DNA of 64,000 bases from Microbacterium kyungheense (GCF_006783905.1 NZ_VFPE01000002.1:620001-684000); one strand, 5' to 3'; counted from the stretch's first letter, positions 33,942 through 43,352 are shown. The notes: generated by a model from the letters alone, not told the origin. Translations and numbers: made by a program.

Positions 33942-35087
33942 TCAGCCGTGTCGGCGCCGATCCCGCGCGATGGCGCGCGCGGCAGCACGCGCGTCGAGGT
34001 TGATCTGCAGCAGAAGCCCCTTCAGGGGGCTGCGCACGCCCACGAACCGCAGTCGTGGCGCGGCCGCGTGCGAGCGCCCGCGGGTGAGCAGCGGCGCACC
34101 GTGCGCGTCGAGGACGCCGAGGTGCCCCACGACCGGCCGGAGGCCCGTCGAGTAGCCGGTGGCGGCGATGACCGCGTCCGGGGCGCAGCGGGTGCCGTCG
34201 GCGAGGACCGCCTCAGAACCTTCGAAGCGATCGAGCGCCGCGCCCGGTGTCACCGTGCCCGCGCGCAGCGCCGCCACGAGGCCGACATCGATCGTCGGCG
34301 TCACCGCCGTCGACCGCTGCTGGGCGACCACACCCGCTCGCGGCGAGGGCATTCCATAGCGCGTCAGGTCGCCGAGGACGACCCGCTGGAGCAGACGGTT
34401 CACAGGGTCGGTGCTCCACGCGGGCAGGAAGTCCATCGGGACGGCGAGCATCGTCGTGGGGATCGGGCCGAGCTGCCGCGGGATGATGTTCGGCGGAGTC
34501 CGGATCGCCAGCCTCACCTCTGCGGCGCCCTGCTCGGCCAGGTCCGCCGCGATCTCGGCACCGGAGTTGCCCGCGCCGACCACGAGGATCCGCTGCCCGA
34601 CATAGGGCGCGGCGTCGCGGTACTCCGACGCGTGCAGCACCGCTCCGGGGAAGGATTCCTGACCCGGCCACTGCGGTTCGATCGCCTGACTGCTGAAGCC
34701 GGTGGCCAGGACCACCTCGTCGGCGGTGATCGCACCGCCGTCGGTCACCACGCGCCAGCGTGCCCCGTCGGGCTCGACGCGGCGCACCCGGATCCCGAAC
34801 CGGGGCTGCAGGTCGTGCACGCGTGCGTAGACGCGAAGATAGTGCGCCATGTCGTCCTTGGCCACCCAGCGGCCGAAGCGGCGAGGCATGCGCAGTCCGG
34901 GGAGCGCGGACTGGATGCGCGGTGTGTGCAGATGCAGGCGCTCGTAGCGTCGCTCCCACGTCTCGCCGACCCGTTCGCCGGCGTCGACGATCATCGCGTC
35001 GATGCCACGGCGACGCAGGCACGCGGCGACTGCCAGCCCAGCCGGGCCCGCGCCGACCACGAGCACCTCGGTGTGCTGATCGTCCAC
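33942..35087 (-). CDS. flavin-containing monooxygenase-like NAD(P)/FAD oxidoreductase (CzcO/TrkA-C type)
   Basis: The 381-residue protein starts at GTG 35087. N-terminal FAD motif VLVVGAGPAGLAVAACLRRR, the segment GETWERRYERLHLHTP and a second GxGxxG for NADPH (ILVVGAGNSGAEIAADLAEQ) near the middle are typical of the YUCCA/CzcO-like branch of flavin monooxygenases. The ATG-box-like VIAATGYSTGLRP follows. It would hydroxylate or oxidise a small molecule using NADPH and oxygen; the substrate is unknown. TAGCGT seven bases ahead of the GTG points to leaderless transcription. Confidence 0.88.
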   Translation of the reverse strand: MDDQHTEVLVVGAGPAGLAVAACLRRRGIDAMIVDAGERVGETWERRYERLHLHTPRIQSALPGLRMPRRFGRWVAKDDMAHYLRVYARVHDLQPRFGIRVRRVEPDGARWRVVTDGGAITADEVVLATGFSSQAIEPQWPGQESFPGAVLHASEYRDAAPYVGQRILVVGAGNSGAEIAADLAEQGAAEVRLAIRTPPNIIPRQLGPIPTTMLAVPMDFLPAWSTDPVNRLLQRVVLGDLTRYGMPSPRAGVVAQQRSTAVTPTIDVGLVAALRAGTVTPGAALDRFEGSEAVLADGTRCAPDAVIAATGYSTGLRPVVGHLGVLDAHGAPLLTRGRSHAAAPRLRFVGVRSPLKGLLLQINLDARAAARAIARDRRRHG

Positions 35088-35094
35088 GACTCAG

Positions 35095-35100
35095 ACGCTA
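35095..35100 (-). promoter_or_regulatory. -10 element, probable leaderless promoter of flavin monooxygenase gene
   Basis: Minus-strand TAGCGT, seven bases, then GTG at 35087. Confidence 0.5.
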
Positions 35101-35122
35101 GTGAGTGGCGGGCGGCAAAGCG

Positions 35123-35156
35123 AGCGCCCCGGCCCTGCGAACAGGACCGGGGCGCT
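35123..35156 (-). terminator. terminator of the MarR-MFS operon
   Basis: Arms AGCGCCCCGGCCCTG (35123-35137) and CAGGACCGGGGCGCT (35142-35156) pair at 14 of 15 positions around CGAA, 10 bp past the MFS stop codon. Confidence 0.75.
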
Positions 35157-35165
35157 GGGCGCGGC

Positions 35166-36398
35166 TCAGGCGGCGTCGCCGACGAGCACGGCGGCTGCCT
35201 CGTCGGCGGCATCCGCTTCGCGCTCGTCGATGCGCGCGAGCGCGCGGCGTCCGATGGCGATCGTCGCCGTCGCGATGAGGACGGATGCCGCGGCGAACAC
35301 GTACGGGACGGTCGCACCGTACGCGTGCCACAGCCAGGCGGCCAGGGGCGGGGCCGCAGCGCCGCCGAGGAACCGCACGGCCGAGTAGGCCGACGACGCG
35401 ACCGAGCGCGGCAGGTCCGTCGCCTCCATGACCGACTCCGTCAGCACGGTGTTCATGATGCCGAGCAGCAGGCCGCCGACGATGATGCACACCACGAGAG
35501 CCGTCGCGTTCTCGACGAGGATCCCGGCGACGACGAGGTCGATCGCGAGCAGCGGCAGCGTCAGCAGCATGACGGTCGTTCGGGCCAGGAAGCGCAGCAG
35601 CAGCGGCGCGACCCACACGCTCGTGATGGCGAGGGCCACGCCCCACCCGAAGAAGGTGAAGCCGATGCCCATCGCCCCGAACCCGAGGGGGAACGGAGAG
35701 AAGGCCAGCAGCACGAAGAAGCCGATGTTGTAGAACAGCGCCGTGACCGCCAGCACCGCGAGTGCCGGGATGCGCAGGGCCTTGAACGGGGCCGACAGCG
35801 GGACGGGGACGGGCTTCTCGCCCGGCCCGCGCAGGAGCGCCAGCACGGCCACGAACGCGATCGCCATGAGCGCGACGACACCGAAGAACGGGCCGCGCCA
35901 GCTCACCTCGCCGAGCAGACCGCCCAGCAGGGGGCCGATGGCGATGCCGAGACCGAGCGCGGCTTCGTACAGGACGATCGCCGCGCTGCTGCCGCCCGAG
36001 GCGGCGCCCACGATGGTCGCGAGAGCTGTCGAGATGAACAGGGCGTTGCCGAGGCCCCAGCCCGCGCGGAAGCCGATGATGGCGTCCACGCTGCCCGAGA
36101 GCGAGCAGGCGAGAGCGAAGACCACGATGAGCGCGAGGCCGATGAGCAGCGTCGCCTTCGCGCCGATGCGGCTGGAGATCCAGCTCGTGATGAGCATCGC
36201 GAGGCCGGTGACGAGCAGGTAGCTCGTGAACAGCAGCTCGGTCTGCACCGGCGTCGCCTCGAGCGACTCGGCGATCGCCGGCAGGATCGGGTCGACCAGG
36301 CCGATGCCCATGAAGGCGACGACACAGGCGAACGCGACAGCCCACACCTGTGCGGGCTGACGCCAGACCGAGACCTTTGCGGAGCCGTGCGCGCTCAT
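35166..36398 (-). CDS. MFS transporter, MarR-linked
   Basis: A 410-residue protein with about twelve membrane helices. It resembles the ACDE/EmrB-like single-domain drug exporters: DPILPAIAESLEATPVQTEL after helix 1, SRIGAKATLLIG in the loop 2-3 motif and GPLLGGLLGEVSWRGPFF as antiporter motif C. ATG 36398 overlaps the stop of the MarR gene upstream (ATGA), so synthesis is coupled. A MarR regulator in the same operon suggests inducible export of a toxic, possibly aromatic, compound. Confidence 0.88.
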   Translation of the reverse strand: MSAHGSAKVSVWRQPAQVWAVAFACVVAFMGIGLVDPILPAIAESLEATPVQTELLFTSYLLVTGLAMLITSWISSRIGAKATLLIGLALIVVFALACSLSGSVDAIIGFRAGWGLGNALFISTALATIVGAASGGSSAAIVLYEAALGLGIAIGPLLGGLLGEVSWRGPFFGVVALMAIAFVAVLALLRGPGEKPVPVPLSAPFKALRIPALAVLAVTALFYNIGFFVLLAFSPFPLGFGAMGIGFTFFGWGVALAITSVWVAPLLLRFLARTTVMLLTLPLLAIDLVVAGILVENATALVVCIIVGGLLLGIMNTVLTESVMEATDLPRSVASSAYSAVRFLGGAAAPPLAAWLWHAYGATVPYVFAAASVLIATATIAIGRRALARIDEREADAADEAAAVLVGDAA

Positions 36399-36838
36399 CG
36401 GGCGACCTCCGCGCTGGCGGTGGCGCGGGCGAGGTTCCGCGTCAGCACCTGGGCCGTGGTGCGCAGGGCGTCCCATTCCTGCTCGGTGAGGTCCGCGAAG
36501 TGCGGGGCGAGCGCCGACGTCAGGTGCAGCAGCCAGGTCTGGAGCGCCTCCAGGCCGAGCGGGGTCACCGCCAGGACGGTGGCGCGCGAGTCGGCGGCAT
36601 CCGTCGCACGCGTCAGCAGTCCCTGCTCGACCATCTGGCCGGTCAGCCGGGTCATGCCGGGCTGCGTCACGCGGCTCAGCCGGGCGAGCTCGCCGACGCG
36701 CAGCGGACCGTGGTCGCGCAGGATCGTCAGCGTTCGCCACTGGGCGGAAGGGGTTTCGTTCGCTGTCTCGAGCGCCGCCAGCCGCGAGAGCGTGTGGGCG
36801 GCGACGAAGAGGGTCTCGATGTCCTGACCGTGTGTCAC
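36395..36838 (-). CDS. MarR-family transcriptional regulator
   Basis: A 147-residue winged-helix regulator starting at GTG 36838. The DNA-binding domain reads QWRTLTILRDHGPLRVGELA, then VTQPGMTRLTGQMVEQGLLT and the wing DAADSRATVLAVTPLG. These proteins are homodimeric repressors that release DNA on binding small, often phenolic, ligands. It is the first gene of a two-gene operon with the MFS exporter. A CATACC/GGTATG palindrome lies 11-38 bp ahead of the start, overlapping the probable -10 (TATGCT at 36852-36847), so autorepression is likely. Confidence 0.9.
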   Translation of the reverse strand: MTHGQDIETLFVAAHTLSRLAALETANETPSAQWRTLTILRDHGPLRVGELARLSRVTQPGMTRLTGQMVEQGLLTRATDAADSRATVLAVTPLGLEALQTWLLHLTSALAPHFADLTEQEWDALRTTAQVLTRNLARATASAEVAR

Positions 36839-36848
36839 GTCGACCAAG

Positions 36849-36876
36849 CATACCAGCGATATATACCCACGGTATG
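36849..36876. promoter_or_regulatory. palindromic candidate MarR operator/promoter
   Basis: CATACC (36849-36854) and GGTATG (36871-36876) are perfect inverted repeats with an AT-rich centre (ATATATA). The left arm overlaps a TATGCT -10 box on the minus strand that is eight bases from the MarR GTG. Confidence 0.5.
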
Positions 36877-36934
36877 AAAAACCCGGATGCCGCGCCCTGC
36901 CGTATCGCGATTCGGTAACGCCGCCCGCTCCGAC

Positions 36935-36963
36935 TTGACCGTGTGCGCCGTTCTTTCTAGATT
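36935..36963 (+). promoter_or_regulatory. sigma-70-type promoter of the liv-type transport/catabolic operon
   Basis: TTGACC (36935-36940), 17 bp, TAGATT (36958-36963). Transcription would start near 36970, leaving a leader of about 65 nt ahead of the ATG at 37034. Confidence 0.65.
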
Positions 36964-37033
36964 GCAAATACCTGAATCGGATTTCATGTTGAGTTCGATG
37001 CACCAGATCCTTCCGATGGGGAAAGGCACGCAC

Positions 37034-38236
37034 ATGCGGGTTACGAAGAAGTTGCTCCTGGGCTCCGTGGTCGTCACGGCAGCGCTCGCCATGGTGGCCT
37101 GCGCACCGACCGCCGAGTCGCCGTCCGGCGAATCCACAGACGGCGGTCCGTCCGAGGTCACCGTCGGCATCGTCACGAGCGAGTCCGGTCCGCTGGCCGG
37201 CTACGGCAAGCAGTACCTCGATGCCTTCAAGGCCGGGCTCGACTACGCCACCGACGGCACCGGCGAGATCGGCGACACGAAGATCACGGTCGAGTACCGC
37301 GACGACGCGGGCGACCCCGACAAGGCGGTCACGGCCGTCAAGGAGCTCATCGGCGAGGGCGTCAACATCATCGCCGGGACGGCGTCGTCGGGCGTCGCGC
37401 TGGCCGTCGCGGAGCAGGCGGCTCAGAACAAGGTGCTCTACATCTCGGGTCCGGCCGCCGCCGACGCGATCACCGGCATCAACGACTACACGTTCCGCTC
37501 GGGCCGCCAGAGCGCCCAGGACGTCGCGACGGCCGGAACCTTCCTCGACGACATCGAGGGCAAGAAGGTCACCGTCTTCGCGCAGGACAACGCGTTCGGC
37601 CAGGGCAACGTCGCCGCCGTCCAGGCGATCCTCGGCGGCAAGGGCGCGACGGTCGAATCGGTGCTCGTCGCCGAGGATGCCACCGAGTTCACGCCGTTCG
37701 CGCAGCAGGTGCTGGCGGGCGCTCCCGACCTCGTGTTCGTCGCCTGGGCGGGCGCCACCTCGGGCGCCATGTGGCAGGCGATGAGCCAGCAGGGCGTGAT
37801 GGACGAGATCCCCGTCGTCACCGGCCTCGGCGACTCCGCGACGTTCGGCGCCTACGGCGAGGCAGCCGAGAAGATCAGCTTCCTCAACCACTACTTCCCG
37901 GGCGCTCCCGACAACGACGTCAACGCCGCGATGGTGAAGGCGATCGAGGACGCGGGGGGCACTCCCGACCTGTTCAGCCCCGACGGCTTCAACGCGGCCA
38001 TCATGATCGTCCACGCGATCGAAGAGGGCAAGGGCGACGTGGACGCGATGGTGTCCTCGCTCGAGGGCTTCGAGTTCGAGGGTCCGAAGGGCACGATGAC
38101 GGTCCGCGCGAGCGACCACGCCCTCATCCAGGAGATGTACCAGGCGAAGCTCGTCGCCAAGGACGGCACGTTCGTCCCCGAACTGGTCGACACGGTGGCG
38201 GCCGACGACGTCGCGCCCGCCGAGGCGACGAAGTAG
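37034..38236 (+). CDS. ABC transporter substrate-binding lipoprotein, branched-chain-amino-acid type
   Basis: A 400-residue lipoprotein (LALAMVAC lipobox-like site, Cys near residue 23) of the type-I periplasmic-binding fold used by LivJ/LivK-like importers. The opening of the mature domain (VTVGIVTSESGPLAGYGKQY) and KAVTAVKELIGEGVNIIAGT are typical. Family members bind leucine/isoleucine/valine, but also amides, urea, short-chain acids and aromatic acids. The downstream acyl-CoA synthetase and 3-hydroxybutyrate genes argue for a carboxylic acid rather than an amino acid. It heads a chain of eight or nine overlapping genes. GAAAGG precedes the ATG by eight bases. Confidence 0.9.
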   Translation: MRVTKKLLLGSVVVTAALAMVACAPTAESPSGESTDGGPSEVTVGIVTSESGPLAGYGKQYLDAFKAGLDYATDGTGEIGDTKITVEYRDDAGDPDKAVTAVKELIGEGVNIIAGTASSGVALAVAEQAAQNKVLYISGPAAADAITGINDYTFRSGRQSAQDVATAGTFLDDIEGKKVTVFAQDNAFGQGNVAAVQAILGGKGATVESVLVAEDATEFTPFAQQVLAGAPDLVFVAWAGATSGAMWQAMSQQGVMDEIPVVTGLGDSATFGAYGEAAEKISFLNHYFPGAPDNDVNAAMVKAIEDAGGTPDLFSPDGFNAAIMIVHAIEEGKGDVDAMVSSLEGFEFEGPKGTMTVRASDHALIQEMYQAKLVAKDGTFVPELVDTVAADDVAPAEATK

Positions 38237-38256
38237 TCCGGAGCGGCAGGAGAACG

Positions 38257-39072
38257 ATGAGCACCCCCGTCCCGTCCGCGCCCGCTGCGGAGGCCGCGCG
38301 CCGCGGCTCCCCGCTGAAGATCGAGGGCCTCGGCCTGCAGATCGGCGGCGCGACGATCCTCAAGGACGTCGAACTCGACGTCGCCGCCGGCTCCCTCGTG
38401 GGCGTCATCGGTCCCAACGGCGCCGGAAAGACCACGCTCTTCAACGTGATCTCGGGGCTCATGAAGCCCACGGCCGGCCGCGTCCTGCTGGACGACCGAG
38501 ACATCACGGCGGCGTCGGTGCCCGCGCGGGCGCGGGCGGGACTGGGGCGCACCTTCCAGACCTCGAGCATCTTCCCGAAGCTGTCGGTGCTCGAGAACGT
38601 GCGCCTCGCGGCACAGGTGTCGCTCGGCGGCTCCGGCTCGCTGCTGCACTTCCCGAAGCGGACGGATGCCGCCACCGAGCTCGCTGTCGCGAAGCTCGAC
38701 GCGGTCGGGCTCGGTCACATGCGCGACGCGCTCGCGGGCGACATCTCGCACGGCGACAAGCGCAAGCTCGAGATCGCCGTGCTGCTGGCCACCGAGGCGA
38801 GCATCGTGCTGCTGGACGAGCCCATGGCCGGCGTCGCGTCGGGCGACGTTCCCGGCCTCGTCGAGAACATCCGCGACATGCAGCGCGAGAAGGGGTGCAC
38901 GCTGCTCATGGTCGAGCACCACATCGACGTGCTCATGGGGCTCGTCGAGAAGGTGGCGGTGATGTACTTCGGCACGATCATCGCGTACGACACCCCGCAG
39001 CGGATCATGGAGAACCCGCTCGTGCAGAGCGCGTACCTCGGCGCCGGATCGGCCGGGACGGAGGCGGCATGA
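38257..39072 (+). CDS. livG: ABC transporter ATP-binding protein LivG-type
   Basis: A 271-residue ATPase with Walker A GPNGAGKTTLF, the signature region ISHGDKRKLEIAVLLA and Walker B IVLLDEPMAGV. The His-Gly-Asp form of the signature (SHGDKR) and the Met-Ala-Gly after the Walker B are characteristic of LivG. AGGAGAACG precedes the ATG. The stop overlaps livF (ATGA). Confidence 0.92.
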   Translation: MSTPVPSAPAAEAARRGSPLKIEGLGLQIGGATILKDVELDVAAGSLVGVIGPNGAGKTTLFNVISGLMKPTAGRVLLDDRDITAASVPARARAGLGRTFQTSSIFPKLSVLENVRLAAQVSLGGSGSLLHFPKRTDAATELAVAKLDAVGLGHMRDALAGDISHGDKRKLEIAVLLATEASIVLLDEPMAGVASGDVPGLVENIRDMQREKGCTLLMVEHHIDVLMGLVEKVAVMYFGTIIAYDTPQRIMENPLVQSAYLGAGSAGTEAA

Positions 39073-39782
39073 GCGGGGAGCCCATCCTGACCGTCCGCGG
39101 CCTGCGCTGCACGATCGCCGGCCAGCAGGTCGTCGAGGACGTCTCGTTCGACGTGCCCGCGACCGGCATCACCGCGGTGCTCGGGCGCAACGGCGTCGGC
39201 AAGACGTCGACCCTCCGCGGCATCCTCGGTCTCATCTCACGCCGTGGCGAGGTGCGCCTCGCCGGCGAGCGCATCGACGGCCTGCCCACGCACCGCATCG
39301 TGCGACGGGGGGTCGGCTACGTGCCCGAGGATCGTGAGGTCTTCTCGAAGCTCACCGTCGCCGAGAACCTGGCGCTGGCCGAACGGCAGCGCACGCCGCG
39401 GCGCGAGTTCGTGGCCGAGCTGTTCCCCGACCTCGTCGCACGACGCGATCAGGCCGCGGGCACGCTGTCAGGGGGTCAGCAGCAGATGGTGTCGGTCGCC
39501 CGCGCCCTGCTCAACGACAACCGGCTGCTGCTCGTCGACGAGCCCACGAAGGGCCTCGCGCCGAAGATCGTCACCGAGGTCGCCGACGCGCTCGAAGAGG
39601 CGTCCAAGACCGTCCCCATCCTCCTCGTCGAGCAGAACCTCGAGGTCGTGCGGCGCCTCGCCGACGACGCCGTCGTGATCGCCGGCGGCCGGGTCGCGCA
39701 CGTCGGCAAGGCGCGCGAGATCCTCGACGACGAAGACCTCACCCGTCGCCTGCTGGGCGTCCACGTGGAGCATGCCCAATGA
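39069..39782 (+). CDS. livF: ABC transporter ATP-binding protein LivF-type
   Basis: A 237-residue ATPase with GRNGVGKTSTLRGI, signature LSGGQQQMVSVARALL and LLVDEPTKGLAPKIV, the last being a LivF hallmark. It pairs with LivG as the second ATPase of the heterodimer. Its start overlaps the livG stop, and its stop overlaps the livH start. Confidence 0.93.
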   Translation: MSGEPILTVRGLRCTIAGQQVVEDVSFDVPATGITAVLGRNGVGKTSTLRGILGLISRRGEVRLAGERIDGLPTHRIVRRGVGYVPEDREVFSKLTVAENLALAERQRTPRREFVAELFPDLVARRDQAAGTLSGGQQQMVSVARALLNDNRLLLVDEPTKGLAPKIVTEVADALEEASKTVPILLVEQNLEVVRRLADDAVVIAGGRVAHVGKAREILDDEDLTRRLLGVHVEHAQ

Positions 39783-40654
39783 GCACCCTCGTCCTCACCC
39801 TCATCACCGGCGTCGGCCTGGGTGCCCTCTACTTCCTTGTCGCGAGCGGGCTGAGCCTCATCTACGGCCTCATGCACGTGCTGAACTTCGCGCACGGCGC
39901 ATTCCTCACCCTCAGCGCGTTCATCGGGTGGATGGTCGCACAGGCGCTCGGCACCGACTCGTGGGGGTCGTTCCTGCTCTCGATCCTGGTGGGCGCGGCC
40001 GTGGGCGCCGTGTTCGCGACGCTCACCGAGCTCGTGCTCATCCGCCCGCTGTACGAGCGGCACATCGAGCAGGTGCTCGTCACCGTCGGCCTCTCGTTCG
40101 CCGCGGTGGCGCTGTTCGAAGGGATCTGGGGAACGGACCCGGTGCACATCTCGGGGCCGTCGTGGCTCACGCAGACGACCGAGGTGCTGGGTGCCCGCAT
40201 CCCGAACACGTACTGGGTCCTCATGATCGCCGCGGTGCTCGTGCTGACCGCGCTGGTGCTGTTCCTGCAGAAGACCCGCTACGGCATGATCATCCGCGCC
40301 GGCGTCGAGAACCGCTCGATGGTGACGGCGCTCGGAATCGATGTGCGGCGGTCGTTCACGCTGGTCTTCGCGATCGGTGGCGCGGCGGCGGGCATCGGGG
40401 GAGTGCTCGCCATGCACTACTCGACGTTCGTGTCGGCGCATCTCGGCCAGACGCTGCTCATCTTCGCGTTCATCGTGACTGTCGTGGGCGGCCTCGGCTC
40501 GCTGACCGGCGCTGCGGTGGCGTCCGTCCTCGTGGCCGTGCTGCAGCAGTTCGCGAACTTCTACCTCGGCGGCACCGGCGACTTCATCGTCGTGATCCTG
40601 CTGGCCCTCGTGCTGCTGGTGCGGCCGACCGGACTCCTCGGAAGGAGGGCATGA
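39779..40654 (+). CDS. livH: ABC transporter permease LivH-type
   Basis: A 291-residue permease with about eight hydrophobic segments. The family marker GLSLIYGLMHVLNFAHGAFL is near the N-terminus, and GMIIRAGVENRSMVTALGID is the cytoplasmic coupling (EAA-like) loop. It forms the channel with LivM. Overlaps livF by four bases and livM by four bases. Confidence 0.93.
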   Translation: MSTLVLTLITGVGLGALYFLVASGLSLIYGLMHVLNFAHGAFLTLSAFIGWMVAQALGTDSWGSFLLSILVGAAVGAVFATLTELVLIRPLYERHIEQVLVTVGLSFAAVALFEGIWGTDPVHISGPSWLTQTTEVLGARIPNTYWVLMIAAVLVLTALVLFLQKTRYGMIIRAGVENRSMVTALGIDVRRSFTLVFAIGGAAAGIGGVLAMHYSTFVSAHLGQTLLIFAFIVTVVGGLGSLTGAAVASVLVAVLQQFANFYLGGTGDFIVVILLALVLLVRPTGLLGRRA

Positions 40655-41754
40655 TGCGCCGTTACGTCCCCGCTGTCGTGGGCGCCGCGCTCGTCGTGTT
40701 CATGGCGGTGCTGCCGCTGCTGAACCTGTCGCTGCCCGGCATCCTCCCCACTCCCACGTACATGCCGGGCACGCTCGCCCTGCTGTCGCTGTGCATGGTG
40801 TTCGCCGCGCTGGCGCTGTCGTACAACCTGCTGCTCGGATCGGGAGGGATGCTGTCGTTCGGCCATGCCCTGTACTTCGGGGCGGGCGCGTACGGGCTCG
40901 GCATCGCGCTCGAGCACTTCGGCGTGCCGCTGTGGCCGGGCGTGTTCATCGCCCTCATCGGCGGGATGGTCATCGCTCTGGTGACCGGGGCCGTGTCGAT
41001 GCGGGTGTCGGGCATCCCGTTCGCGATGGTGACCCTCGCGTTCGCGCAGGCCGGGTCGGTGCTGGTGCGCCGCAACTCGCAGGTGACCGGCGGCGAAGAG
41101 GGGTTGAGCCTGAACACCGAGCAGGTGCCCGACTTCCTCATCGGCGTCGTCAACACGCGCAACCTGTACTGGTTCACCCTCGCCGTGCTCGTGGTGGTCT
41201 ATCTCGTGACGCTCTGGGTCGACACCTCCCGTCTCGGCCACCTCGCCCGGGCGACGCGAGAGAACGAGCAGCGCGTGCGTGTGCTGGGCCTCTCGCCGTA
41301 CCGCGTGAAGCTCATCGTGTTCGTCATCGCGGCGGGACTCGCGAGTCTCGCCGGCGTCGCCTACATGCTGCTGCAGTCGGGCACCGTGCCGCGCTCGGTG
41401 TCGGCGGACCTCACGATCACGGTGCTGGTCATGGTGGTGCTGGGTGGTGTGGGGTTCCGCTGGGGTGCCATCGTCGGTGGTGTGCTGTACACGCTCCTCG
41501 ACCAGCGACTCACCGTGCTCGCGGGATCTGACGCGATCGCAGGTCTTCCGGACTGGCTGCGCGTCCCGCTGTCGGAGCCGCTGTTCCTCCTCGGCGTGCT
41601 GTTCATCGTCGTGGTGATGTTCCTCCCGGGCGGCATCGCCGGCACGATCGACGCGGCGGTGCGACGGCGGCGCGGCGAGCGGGCGCGAGGCGCTCTGCGG
41701 CAGCTGGACGACGCGGACGACGCGGCTGAGATCCCCGCGGAGGTGCGGGCATGA
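40651..41754 (+). CDS. livM: ABC transporter permease LivM-type
   Basis: A 367-residue permease with about ten hydrophobic segments. NLLLGSGGMLSFGHALYFGA and the coupling loop ATRENEQRVRVLGLSPYRVK are LivM-specific. GAAGGAGGG lies just ahead of the start. The polar C-terminal tail (RRRRGERARGALRQLDDADD) is longer than usual. The stop overlaps the acyl-CoA synthetase start (ATGA). Confidence 0.92.
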   Translation: MMRRYVPAVVGAALVVFMAVLPLLNLSLPGILPTPTYMPGTLALLSLCMVFAALALSYNLLLGSGGMLSFGHALYFGAGAYGLGIALEHFGVPLWPGVFIALIGGMVIALVTGAVSMRVSGIPFAMVTLAFAQAGSVLVRRNSQVTGGEEGLSLNTEQVPDFLIGVVNTRNLYWFTLAVLVVVYLVTLWVDTSRLGHLARATRENEQRVRVLGLSPYRVKLIVFVIAAGLASLAGVAYMLLQSGTVPRSVSADLTITVLVMVVLGGVGFRWGAIVGGVLYTLLDQRLTVLAGSDAIAGLPDWLRVPLSEPLFLLGVLFIVVVMFLPGGIAGTIDAAVRRRRGERARGALRQLDDADDAAEIPAEVRA

Positions 41755-43352
41755 GCTGGACCTCCGACGCCGAGATCGACGACGGGCCGCACACGATCGG
41801 CCGGTGGCTGGTGGACAGCGCCGCGCGCTCGCCCGAGCGCGTCGCGATCGACGACCGCGGTGTCACGACCGACTACGCCACGCTCGCGGCACGATCCCTC
41901 GCGCTCGCCGACGGGCTGCGCGACGCCGGATACGGGCCCGGCGACCGGGTCGCGACGGTGTCGGGCAACTCGACCGACCACGTCGTCGCGTTCTTCGCCT
42001 GCGCCATCGCCGGCATCGCGTTCGTGCCGCTCTCGTGGCGGCTGACGCCGCGCGAGCTCTCGGACGTGCTGACGCGCTCGGACCCGTCGCTCGTGCTCGT
42101 CGAGGACGAGTACGAGGCTCTCGCGGGCGAGGCGCTGCGCCGGAGCGACCGGATGCCGCGGGCCGCGGTGCTCGGGACGACCGGGGTCGAGACGGCCGTG
42201 CCCCGGGCGCCGCGTCCGGGCACCTGGCGGCCCGTCCGCGACGACGATCCGCTGCTCATCATCTTCACGTCGGGGAGTGAGGCGGCGCCCAAGGGAGTCG
42301 TGCTCACGCACGCGAACTGCTTCTGGAACAACCTCGCCCTCGCGCAGGCGCTGCCCCTCACGCAGGACGACGTGGTGCTGGCGATGCTTCCGCAGTTCCA
42401 CGTCGCGGCGTGGAACTGCCAGCCGCTGCTGGCGTGGTGGACCGGTGCGACGGTCGTGCTGGAGCGGTCGTTCCAGCCCGCCCGCATCCTGCAGCTCATC
42501 GCCGACCGGCACGTCACCGCCATGATGGGCGTGCCCACGCAGTACGCCATGCTCGCCGCCGACGGTGACACGACGGCGGCCGACACCTCGTCGCTGCGTC
42601 TGGCCTTGGTGGGGGGCGCCACGATGCCCGTCGAGCTGCAGCGGGCGTGGACCGAGAGGGGCGTGCCGCTCACGCAGGGATACGGCCTGACCGAGGCGGG
42701 ACCCAACGTGCTTCACCTGCCCGCCGCCGAGGCCGCAGACGCACCGGGCGCCGTCGGCCGCCCGTACCCGCACGTGTCGGTGCGCGTCGTCGACCCGGGG
42801 ACCGGCCTGCCGCTGGACGGGCCGGCGACCGGTGAGCTGTGGGTGCGCGGGCCCAGCGTGTTCGCCGGATTCCTCGGTGATGAGGCCGCGACGTCGCGCG
42901 CGCTGAGCGACGGGTGGCTGCGCACCGGCGACCTGGTCTCGCGCGACGCCGGCGGCGTGTATCGGATCGTCGACCGGCTCAAGGACATCTACATCTCGGG
43001 CGGCGAGAACGTCGCGCCCGCCGAGGTCGAATACGCGCTGTGCCTGCACCCGCTCGTCGAGGCGGCCGCCGTGGTGGGCGTGCCCGACGAGGTGTGGGGC
43101 GAGCGCGGGATCGCCTTCGTCGTGCGCAGCCCCGGTGCCGCCCTGTCGGCCGATGAGCTCCTCGCGCACGCCCGACGGAACCTCGCGGCGTTCAAGATCC
43201 CGGTGCACGTCGAGTTCGTCGACGAGCTGCCGCGCTCGACGATCGAGAAGCTCGCGCGCTCACGGCTGGGCGAACGGGCGCGGGCGCTGCGCGCCCACTC
43301 CGACCCACGCGAACAGGCCGAGACCCGTTCGCCGAGCAGGGGGGAATCCTGA
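41751..43352 (+). CDS. acyl-CoA synthetase (AMP-forming, class I adenylate-forming)
   Basis: A 533-residue enzyme that activates a carboxylic acid with ATP and CoA. The P-loop is IIFTSGSEAAPKGVVLTHAN; later motifs are QGYGLTEAGPNVLHLP, GWLRTGDLVSRDAGG and DRLKDIYISGGENVAPAE. The C-terminal catalytic-Lys region reads LPRSTIEKLARSRL, with Glu instead of Gly before the Lys. The family resembles long/medium-chain acyl-CoA ligases and benzoate/cyclohexanecarboxylate-like ligases, so the acid cannot be pinned down. Its start overlaps the livM stop, linking uptake directly with activation. Confidence 0.9.
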   Translation: MSWTSDAEIDDGPHTIGRWLVDSAARSPERVAIDDRGVTTDYATLAARSLALADGLRDAGYGPGDRVATVSGNSTDHVVAFFACAIAGIAFVPLSWRLTPRELSDVLTRSDPSLVLVEDEYEALAGEALRRSDRMPRAAVLGTTGVETAVPRAPRPGTWRPVRDDDPLLIIFTSGSEAAPKGVVLTHANCFWNNLALAQALPLTQDDVVLAMLPQFHVAAWNCQPLLAWWTGATVVLERSFQPARILQLIADRHVTAMMGVPTQYAMLAADGDTTAADTSSLRLALVGGATMPVELQRAWTERGVPLTQGYGLTEAGPNVLHLPAAEAADAPGAVGRPYPHVSVRVVDPGTGLPLDGPATGELWVRGPSVFAGFLGDEAATSRALSDGWLRTGDLVSRDAGGVYRIVDRLKDIYISGGENVAPAEVEYALCLHPLVEAAAVVGVPDEVWGERGIAFVVRSPGAALSADELLAHARRNLAAFKIPVHVEFVDELPRSTIEKLARSRLGERARALRAHSDPREQAETRSPSRGES

